A program made the translations under genes and the position numbers. Below, piece after piece: positions 1 to 6,265 of a stretch of 7,367 nt of DNA. The stretch spans positions 1 to 7,367 of the forward strand of contig CAMWOK010000142.1 of the NCBI GenBank assembly GCA_947175845.1, read 5' to 3'. The stretch is from an uncultured Lachnospiraceae bacterium. Its GTDB lineage: Bacteria; Bacillota; Clostridia; Lachnospirales; Lachnospiraceae. The notes under the pieces were generated by a model. It searched no databases. It saw only the letters and a list, made by a program, of their open reading frames with translations, and was not told the DNA's origin. Each line of letters starts with the position of its first letter. The first letter of the stretch is position 1.

Positions 1-1937
1 GCCAGCAGCTCCTTCCAGCGCTCGCGGAACTGTGCGGACTCCTCCTCGTAGCGCTCCGCCCGCTTTTCGTCCACCACGTCGATGCCGCGCGACGCCGACT
101 CAAAATGATACAGCTCCGCAAACGGCGTAAAGACGTTGAGATACCCCTGCTGGCGGATGCGCAGGCAGAAATCCACGTCATTCAGGGCCACTGCAAACTG
201 CTCGTCAAGCCCGCTGAGCGCATCGTAGATACTCTTTCTGACCATGAGGCACGCCCCTGTCACTGCCGACACATTCTGCGCGTAGCACAGCTTTCCCATA
301 TAGCCGAGATTGTCATAGTTAATCTTGTAGTGCGTATGTCCTGCCGTCCGGTGCGCGCCAAGCCCGACCACCACGCCCGCGTGCTGTATCGTCCGGTTCC
401 CGTAGTAGAGTTTTGCGCCGACTGCCCCCACGTCGGGGCGCTGCGCGTACATCAGCATCGCCTCGAGCCAGTTCATGGAGATCACCTGCGTGTCATTGTT
501 TAATAACAGCAGATATTTTCCGGTGGCGCACCGCGCTCCAAAGTTGTTGATCCTGGCATAGTTAAACGCTCCCTCATAGGTGACAACTGTTATATTTTTC
601 TGCTTTTTCAGGGTTTCATAGTAGTCGAAAACCGCCTTGTCCACACTGTTATTCTCGATCACGATGATCTCATAGTTCTCATAGGTGCTGCGCTCTTTGA
701 TGGAGTCGATGCAGCGCCTCAGATCGTCTGCGTGGTCCTTGTTGGGAATCAGGATCGAGATCCGGTCCTCGCTCAGGATCTCATACTTGATTTCAAATAT
801 CGTGTCAAACGCCCGCGTGCTCTTGATCTCAAAGTTCTTAAACCCACACCGGGTCAGGTGGTCAGCCACGGCGCCTTTCGCCGCCGCGATGGCGTAGGGC
901 TTGGCGCTGATGTCGCTCGCCACACTCGCCTTGTGGGAGCGCCAGTAGTAAAGCAGTTTTGGCACATGCGCAACCTTTCTGGCGTTCGTCGTCAGCCGCA
1001 GGATCATGTCGTGGTCCTGACTGCCGTCAAAACCGCTGCGGAAAACCTCCGTGCCCTCGAGCAGCTTTCTCGAGAACACACTGAAATGACAGATGTAATT
1101 GTTTGCCCTGAGATTGTCCGGCGCAAAATCCGGCTTGAAGTGCAGCGTGATCATATTGTTGATGCTGTTGCCCTTGAAGGTTGTCTCATCGCAGTAGATA
1201 TAGTCCGCGCCCTCCTCGTTGATCACCTTCACATACTCGTACAGCGCGGCGGGATGCAGGATGTCATCCTGGTCAAAAAGGCCGATATACTCCCCGGTGG
1301 CAAGCTTGAGACACTCGTTGGTGTTCCCGGCTATGCCCTGATTTTTCTCCAGCTTGTGATAGACAATCCTGCCGTCCGCGCGCGCTGCATACTCCCTGCA
1401 GATGTCCCCGATGTAGCTGTGCTCCTCGTCAGAGCCGTCCGCCAGACACAGCTCCCAGTTCGGATAGGTCTGGTTCATCACGGAATCGAGCATCTGTATC
1501 TGAAACTCTCGCTGGTTGTTCCACAGCGGCACCAGTATGCTGATCTTCACCATGTGCTCAAACGTTGTCTGGCGCTGCTGCTGTGCCTGCTCCGGCGTCG
1601 GAAAGCTCGCTGTGCCGTGGAGTTTTTTCGCCTCCGCCTCGATTTTTTTCTGTCTGAGTTTTCTGGCGATGCCCCTGGGACCTCCTAAGTTCCGCACGCG
1701 CCTGTAATTTCGAAGCCCCCAGTGCATCGTCTGGCGCAGCGGTTTCGACGCCTTCCACAGCGGATTGTTCTTAATCCGGTCGAGCTGAAACTGCAGGCTG
1801 TCCGCCTCGTTCCGCGCATCCGCAAGCCTTCCTGCCAGGGAAGCCGCACGCGCCTTCTCCCGCTGATATGCCTGTTTATAGAACTGAATGTCCTGCCTCT
1901 GTGCAGTCTCGCGATTCTCCATCGTATCATTTGCCAT
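1..1937 (-). CDS. Bifunctional family-2 glycosyltransferase with N-terminal coiled coil and two GT-A domains (partial, 3' end beyond window)
   Basis: The frame is open for 645 codons from ATG at 1937 to the window edge. It is preceded by an in-frame TGA nine bases upstream and an AAAGGTG ribosome binding site. Residues 6-57 are charged and heptad-like (coiled coil). They are followed by NPLWKASKPLR (58-68), a motif seen ahead of many polysaccharide transferases, and a strongly basic linker (65-106). GT-A domain 1 (about 131-345) has ISILVPLWN, ADGSD (166-170), the metal-binding DQDD (222-225) and QDHDMILR (307-314). GT-A domain 2 (about 391-620) has ISILIPNKD, IENNS (427-431), NNDTQ (480-484), IQHAG, LNDVDFCLR (585-593) and HFESASRG (611-618). 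Both sites look intact, so two successive sugar transfers from nucleotide sugars at the inner membrane face are likely. I see no signal peptide or membrane segment. The sugars are unknown. It is the last gene seen in the operon, 47 bases after the 707-aa transferase. The family call is secure; the bifunctional role is inference. Confidence 0.93.
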   Translation of the reverse strand, partial: MANDTMENRETAQRQDIQFYKQAYQREKARAASLAGRLADARNEADSLQFQLDRIKNNPLWKASKPLRQTMHWGLRNYRRVRNLGGPRGIARKLRQKKIEAEAKKLHGTASFPTPEQAQQQRQTTFEHMVKISILVPLWNNQREFQIQMLDSVMNQTYPNWELCLADGSDEEHSYIGDICREYAARADGRIVYHKLEKNQGIAGNTNECLKLATGEYIGLFDQDDILHPAALYEYVKVINEEGADYIYCDETTFKGNSINNMITLHFKPDFAPDNLRANNYICHFSVFSRKLLEGTEVFRSGFDGSQDHDMILRLTTNARKVAHVPKLLYYWRSHKASVASDISAKPYAIAAAKGAVADHLTRCGFKNFEIKSTRAFDTIFEIKYEILSEDRISILIPNKDHADDLRRCIDSIKERSTYENYEIIVIENNSVDKAVFDYYETLKKQKNITVVTYEGAFNYARINNFGARCATGKYLLLLNNDTQVISMNWLEAMLMYAQRPDVGAVGAKLYYGNRTIQHAGVVVGLGAHRTAGHTHYKINYDNLGYMGKLCYAQNVSAVTGACLMVRKSIYDALSGLDEQFAVALNDVDFCLRIRQQGYLNVFTPFAELYHFESASRGIDVVDEKRAERYEEESAQFRERWKELL

Positions 1938-1947
1938 CCTGCTTCAC

Positions 1948-1954
1948 ACCTTTC
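1948..1954 (-). promoter_or_regulatory. Ribosome binding site of the double-domain glycosyltransferase
   Basis: Minus-strand AAAGGTG lies 10 bases before the ATG at 1937. It supports that start over the second in-frame ATG at 1922 (codon 6). The GCAGG directly abutting the ATG is too close to serve. Confidence 0.55.
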
Positions 1955-1984
1955 TTTTGTATTGATAGTATCCCCCGCATACCC

Positions 1985-4108
1985 TCATGAAATTTCAACA
2001 TATTTTTCCAGACAGCACACAAGCCTGCCCTGCAAAACCACTCCGATGCTGTAAACGCCCGGTTCTAGGCTGTCTTTGGCGATGTTTACCTGCATCCCGG
2101 AGAGCGCGGTGTTCTGTGTCCGGCTCCCGCTGCCATTTCCCTCCAGCAGTTCTGCCACGTCCTCTCGCAGCTTTGGCGCGATATCAAACGCATACACCTT
2201 TCCGAAATCCCGCTCCTGCCCGCCGCGAATCAGCCAGAGCGCGCGCGAAATGCCTGCATTGTCCACGTCCCGGACCGCGCTCCAGCCCTCTATCACGATG
2301 CGCTCCACATCGTCCGACTGGCTGGTTACACTGTCAATGCACAGCATAAGCCTGTCGTATCCCGTCAGCCGGTCATACAGTTTCGCAGCTGTCCTGCACG
2401 TCGCGCACAGGCGCTTTCGAAAATTGTACTGTCTGAAGATGCTGCGCTCTGTTCTGCCGCTTCCCGCGCCCGGCAGGACTGGCTGCGCCAGCCTGTCAAA
2501 ATCGTATAAATATCCGGTGTTATATTCTACATCCCGCTTCCACTGCACCAGATTCGGGCTGTAGAACGGGTCTCTGGCGCGCAGCGACGGATATTTCTCA
2601 TACAGGCGCTGCTTCTCGGCGGACAGGCGGCGCTGTTTTCCGGCGGAAGTGTCCTGTCCCCTGCTCAGGGATTCATGGTGGATCAGCACGGCCTCGTTGA
2701 CCTGCACGTTGAAATATTCCTGCTGGTACAGCCGAAAGCAGAGCGCGACATCATTGTACGCTACCGGAAAGCTCTCGTCAAAGCCGCCCGCCGCTTCAAA
2801 CGTGCTCTTTTTGATCAGCATACACGCCGCAGTCACCGCCAGCATGTCATAATTCTGCGTGTTGTGGCCATGGTAGAGACAGCCTGTATCGACCATCCCT
2901 CCGAGCTTGTGCGCAGGTCCGATCGCCATGTTTGTGATCCCCGCATGCTGTATTCTATAACAATCGTTTTTTTCTGAGTCATTCGGGTAGTACAGCTTTG
3001 CCCCGACTGCCCCGACATGCGGCATGCGGGCGTACTCCATCATGCGCGACAGCCACATCCTGCCCGTTTCGGTATCCATCACCTCGGTGTCGTCGTTCAA
3101 AAATAACAGGTACTCCCCGGCCGCCTGCCCGGCCCCCGCATTGCACATCGCCGAGAAGTTAAACGCCGCCTCCCGGTAAAGGTAGCGGACGACAAGTCCT
3201 GTGTGCGCGCGCTTAAGCGCGTCGAGCATTTGTGTAATGTGTGCGCGCTGGCCGGCATCGCTTCCGTTGTCCACGACGACAATCTCATAGCTGCTGTACG
3301 CCGTATACTGCGTCAGAGTCTGCAGGCACCGCCGCAGTACCTCCGCATTGTCCCTGCTTGGAATAACTATTGTTATTTTATCAGTTTCCGCATGTGTGCG
3401 CTGACCGCCGCGCGCGCTGCACAGCGCTGGTATTTCCCCCGCGCCCTCTGTGCGCCCGGCATCCGCCAGGCAGTGATTGGTGTACAGTACCCAGGGGACA
3501 TGGACAATGCGCGCTGACCACGCCTCACTGTTTTCGCTCAGCGCCTCCATACATACCGTGTAGACCAGTTCGTAGATACTTGGTTTCCCCCCGCATCTGC
3601 TCAGCGCCTCTTGCAGCACATCTCCCCGGATGGCAAACACACTGCCAATGTAGAAGAACGAGGCGAGCGTGTGCGGCGAAAAATCCGGTTTGAACCATGG
3701 TGCCCCCCGGTAGACAGCGCCTGTGTGCGCATCGTCAAAGGCTTTGGCCTTCTCGCCGTACAGCGCTTCCAGCGTCCCTTCGTAGTCCTCGTCCGCATAG
3801 ACAAGGACCGCACTGGCATTCTCCGAAAACACGTCCGCAAACACTGCCCTGGCACAGTCTTCCAGCCTTCCGTCCTCCCGCACAAACAGGTAGATCTCCT
3901 CCGCCAAAAACGCCCCATAGCCGCCTGTGCTGTCCATACACGAAGAAAAGGGAAGCGTGTGTATCTGCTTCCCCAAAGCGCCCTGCCCCGCCTGCTGTCC
4001 GTACCGTTTTCCCAGCTTTTCTTCCTGACCTTTCAGCCACTGTAGGTATGGCGTCCTCTGTGCAAAAAGTTCCTGTCTGTACTGTTTCCTCTTCTCCAAA
4101 TTTCCCAT
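1985..4108 (-). CDS. Family-2 glycosyltransferase with degenerate N-terminal GT-A remnant and C-terminal beta-rich module (707 aa)
   Basis: Complete frame, ATG to TGA. Residues 19-33 hold a YLQWLKGQE helix shared with the upstream paralog. Residues 68-215 align with the second half of a GT-A domain (YADED 104-108, FKPDFSP 139-145, VHVPWVLY 202-209). The nucleotide-binding half is absent and the expected DxDD is replaced by VRED (76-79), so this part is probably inactive. The intact GT-A domain (about 245-485) has ITIVIPSRDN, VVDNGS (278-283), LNDDTE (337-342), IQHAGITN, HKL, YNDVALCFRL (451-460) and HHESLSRG (477-484). The second Asp of the usual NDVD is Ala455. A 50-residue linker with one CxxC (568, 571) leads to a C-terminal beta-rich module (about 585-707; IEGWS, DNAG, LREDVAELL, LEPGVYSIG). 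It is probably a cytoplasmic or peripheral-membrane transferase adding one sugar of a surface glycan; donor and acceptor are unknown. It starts 18 bases after the 695-aa gene stops, which suggests translational coupling. The ribosome binding site is weak (GGCGG or a too-close AGGA), so the exact start is less sure; TTG at codon 4 is an alternative. Confidence 0.93.
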   Translation of the reverse strand: MGNLEKRKQYRQELFAQRTPYLQWLKGQEEKLGKRYGQQAGQGALGKQIHTLPFSSCMDSTGGYGAFLAEEIYLFVREDGRLEDCARAVFADVFSENASAVLVYADEDYEGTLEALYGEKAKAFDDAHTGAVYRGAPWFKPDFSPHTLASFFYIGSVFAIRGDVLQEALSRCGGKPSIYELVYTVCMEALSENSEAWSARIVHVPWVLYTNHCLADAGRTEGAGEIPALCSARGGQRTHAETDKITIVIPSRDNAEVLRRCLQTLTQYTAYSSYEIVVVDNGSDAGQRAHITQMLDALKRAHTGLVVRYLYREAAFNFSAMCNAGAGQAAGEYLLFLNDDTEVMDTETGRMWLSRMMEYARMPHVGAVGAKLYYPNDSEKNDCYRIQHAGITNMAIGPAHKLGGMVDTGCLYHGHNTQNYDMLAVTAACMLIKKSTFEAAGGFDESFPVAYNDVALCFRLYQQEYFNVQVNEAVLIHHESLSRGQDTSAGKQRRLSAEKQRLYEKYPSLRARDPFYSPNLVQWKRDVEYNTGYLYDFDRLAQPVLPGAGSGRTERSIFRQYNFRKRLCATCRTAAKLYDRLTGYDRLMLCIDSVTSQSDDVERIVIEGWSAVRDVDNAGISRALWLIRGGQERDFGKVYAFDIAPKLREDVAELLEGNGSGSRTQNTALSGMQVNIAKDSLEPGVYSIGVVLQGRLVCCLEKYVEIS

Positions 4109-4126
4109 TTTCCTAACCGCCAGCCC

Positions 4127-6214
4127 TTATTTTCCCTCGATTGTCAGCGTCTTTTCCATACTGCGGTACAGGCGCTGTCTCGAACAGCCATCCTTCGCAG
4201 TCATCCACAGTTCATATGTGTCCGGCGGCAGTGCCCCCTCAAAGATCCAGTTGCAGAACCCGGTCAGCTTCACGTTGGTCTCGTCCGGCAGAATCGCGGC
4301 CACATCCTTGCGGTACCGCTTCTGTACCGGAAGCTCCCACACCCTGCCGGCGCCGTTTACCAGAAGGATTTTGAACTGATACCTGGCATTGTCCGCCCCC
4401 GGCACATACGCCCATCCCTTGATCAGATAGTACGCCCGTTTTTTCTGCCCGTTCTTCGTCACCGCTTTTGCAAAATTCTCCCTGCCGCAGTCCTCCACGA
4501 CAATCATGATCGCCTGGTTCATGGACCCCTGCGGCGGAAGCTTCTTCGACTCGGCAATCATATCGTCCGAGTCAAATATGTTAAAGAGCTCGTACCGTTC
4601 CAGCCAGCGGCAGCTGTACTCCGACTCCCCGCTGTTCAACAGCGTCCCGATAAACGGGTCTTTCCTGTATAGCTTGGGATGCCTGCCGTACAGGACATCC
4701 TTCTCCGCTAGCAGACGCCTGAGCTTCGTCTCGTCCTGCAGATCATCCCCGCGGCTGAGCGATTCGTGATGATACAGCACCACATCATTTCTCAGCACAT
4801 TGTAGAGTCCCTTGCCGCACAGGCGGAAACACAGATCCACATCATTGTACGCCACGGCAAGCCCCTCGAACAGACCGCCCAGCGCCAGGAAATAGTCACG
4901 CCGCATCAGAAGGCACGCCGCAGTCACGCCGATCAGATCGTACACAAAACGGTTCCTGCCATAGTAGTAGGACATCCTGTCGTCCAGCTGCTTGAGTTTA
5001 TGCCCCGGCCCGTATATGGTGTTCGTGATGCCCACATGCTGTATCATCTCTGAGTTCGGATACAGAAGCTTTGCGCCGACTGCGCCGACGTGTTTCAGGG
5101 AAGCCTGTCCGACCATCCTGGTGAGCCACGTGTCCTCAAATGCCTCCATATCGTCGTTCAGCAGGAGAATGTACTCTCCCTTTGCCTCCCGCACGCCGAG
5201 ATTGCACATGCTCGAGAAATTGAACTCCATCGGCTGGTACAGATAGACAAACGGACACTCCTGCCTGAAATTTTCCAACCCGACCCGCACCCTGGCACTG
5301 CTGCCATTGTCGACGACAATAATCTCAAAATTCGGGTAGTCTGTGTGCGCATAGACAGAGCGGATGCACTGTTTGAGCACCTCGGAATTGTCCTTTGATG
5401 GAATAATGATGCTGACGAGCGGCTTGTCGGGCAGATCGTAGACCGGATAGGATATCCCGGTCTGTGCGTCCACGATCATCCTGCCTTTCAGGCCGCGCCT
5501 CTCCATGGCGCGCGCGCGGATCGCATCGTACGCACTTCCGACCCCGATAAAGTCTGTCCGCCCCATCAGACGCGCCTCGATCTCAGCGCGGCTGCCCCCT
5601 TTTTCATAGGCGTGAAACAGAACCCGCTCAATGTGCCCCGGACGCCTGCCCTGCTCCGTTGCCCTGAGCACAAAATCATAGATATTTTTCCGGTAATCGT
5701 CGTCGCCAAGCCATTCTATCCCAAGATAAGCTGACCGGCGCACCGCAAAGATACTGCCAAAATACAGAAAGGAAAACAGGGTATCAGGCGACCACATCGG
5801 TTTGGTCCACGGGAAAATCCGGTGCGCGCTCTCGTCATTCACCAGCTCCCGCTCCTTTTCAAGCTCGAGCATCCAGGTGTCCTCGTCCGCATAGACGACA
5901 TTCACATCCTTGTGTGTCTCAAAATACTGCGGAATCTCAATATAGACATCGGGCGAGATCCGGCCCTGCTCTGACACAAACACGATATACTCCCTGCTAT
6001 ACCCCGCCAGGGAAAAGTCCCTGCCGCACTCCTCCATATACACAATGTCAAACGGAGGCTTCTGATCCCCTTTCGGCTCCCGCGCGGCGGACTGTTCATT
6101 CTCCTTTATCCACAACAGATACGGATCTGTCTGGCAGCGCAGCTCCCTCTCGTACTCCTCTATACACTTTTTATACAGTCTGCCCTGTATGGCATCCTTT
6201 ATCCTACCCAACAT
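4127..6214 (-). CDS. Family-2 glycosyltransferase with degenerate N-terminal GT-A remnant and C-terminal beta-rich module (695 aa)
   Basis: Complete frame, ATG to TAA. The N-terminus (1-45) is a charged, basic helix with DPYLLWIKENE. Residues 74-203 match the second half of a GT-A domain (REYIVFV, YADED 108-112, TKPMWSPDTL 137-146, YDFVLRA 179-185). The metal-binding acids are lost: VSEQG stands where the left-end transferase has DQDD. The intact GT-A domain (about 266-490) has VSIIIPSKDN, VVDNGS (300-305), LNDDME (352-357), IQHVGITN (391-398), GHKL, YNDVDLCFRL (456-465) and HHESLSRG (482-489). These are hallmarks of the rhamnosyltransferase-like COG1216 group, though substrate specificity cannot be read. 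The C-terminal beta-rich module (about 565-695) carries IKGWAYVPGADNA, YRKDVAAILPD and NVKLTGF. It is the close paralog of the 707-aa gene immediately downstream, with the same domain order. It lies 51 bases after the kinase-like gene, and its ribosome binding site touches a hairpin. The likely role is one sugar transfer in assembly of a surface polysaccharide repeat or linkage unit. The enzyme class is secure; the pathway is inferred from context. Confidence 0.94.
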   Translation of the reverse strand: MLGRIKDAIQGRLYKKCIEEYERELRCQTDPYLLWIKENEQSAAREPKGDQKPPFDIVYMEECGRDFSLAGYSREYIVFVSEQGRISPDVYIEIPQYFETHKDVNVVYADEDTWMLELEKERELVNDESAHRIFPWTKPMWSPDTLFSFLYFGSIFAVRRSAYLGIEWLGDDDYRKNIYDFVLRATEQGRRPGHIERVLFHAYEKGGSRAEIEARLMGRTDFIGVGSAYDAIRARAMERRGLKGRMIVDAQTGISYPVYDLPDKPLVSIIIPSKDNSEVLKQCIRSVYAHTDYPNFEIIVVDNGSSARVRVGLENFRQECPFVYLYQPMEFNFSSMCNLGVREAKGEYILLLNDDMEAFEDTWLTRMVGQASLKHVGAVGAKLLYPNSEMIQHVGITNTIYGPGHKLKQLDDRMSYYYGRNRFVYDLIGVTAACLLMRRDYFLALGGLFEGLAVAYNDVDLCFRLCGKGLYNVLRNDVVLYHHESLSRGDDLQDETKLRRLLAEKDVLYGRHPKLYRKDPFIGTLLNSGESEYSCRWLERYELFNIFDSDDMIAESKKLPPQGSMNQAIMIVVEDCGRENFAKAVTKNGQKKRAYYLIKGWAYVPGADNARYQFKILLVNGAGRVWELPVQKRYRKDVAAILPDETNVKLTGFCNWIFEGALPPDTYELWMTAKDGCSRQRLYRSMEKTLTIEGK

Positions 6215-6225
6215 ATGAATGAATT

Positions 6226-6235
6226 CCCCCCTCCC
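6226..6235 (-). promoter_or_regulatory. Unusual G-rich ribosome binding site of the 695-aa glycosyltransferase, partly inside a hairpin
   Basis: The minus strand reads GGGAGGGGGG, ending 11 bases before the ATG at 6214. The best anti-16S match, GGAGG, is about 15 bases away, farther than usual. The first four bases (GGGA) form the 3' base of the neighbouring stem, so folding could limit ribosome access. No other in-frame ATG, GTG or TTG lies between this site and 6214. Confidence 0.5.
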
Positions 6236-6261
6236 GGAGCATTTTCAGACATGCTCTGGGA
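6232..6261 (-). other. Intergenic stem-loop between the kinase-like gene and the 695-aa glycosyltransferase
   Basis: On the minus strand, TCCC-A-GAGCAT pairs with ATGCTC-C-GGGA around the 8-base loop GTCTGAAA. This gives ten Watson-Crick pairs and one A-C mismatch. It begins four bases after the stop codon of the upstream gene. The 3' arm is followed by a run of G, not U, so it is not an intrinsic terminator. It could slow or tune translation of the next gene, or protect or process the mRNA; the role is inference. On the plus strand the mismatch becomes a G-U pair, but no T-tract follows there either. Confidence 0.6.
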
Positions 6262-6265
6262 CACT

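Noticed and set aside
732..1688. A 318-codon open frame on the plus strand.
   Set aside because: It lies entirely antisense to a frame with full GT-A motifs; its translation shows no recognisable domain, and long antisense open frames are common in G+C-rich coding DNA.
1970..1984. Small inverted repeat GTAT...ATAC in the gap after the 707-aa gene.
   Set aside because: A four-pair stem around a G-rich loop is within chance expectation and has no T-tract.
1965..1998. Possible promoter ahead of the double-domain transferase: minus-strand TTGAAA (1993-1998) and TACTAT (1965-1970).
   Set aside because: The spacing is 22 bases, well outside the usual 16-18, and the first box lies inside the end of the upstream gene. 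Operon read-through explains expression more simply.
3611..4116. Overlapping plus-strand open frames of 139-144 codons opposite the 707-aa gene.
   Set aside because: The Pro/Arg-rich or featureless translations look like shadows of the minus-strand gene, and no ribosome binding site or domain supports them.
6232..6261. Reading the intergenic hairpin as an intrinsic terminator.
   Set aside because: On the minus strand the stem is followed by a run of G and on the plus strand by mixed sequence; neither has a T-tract.
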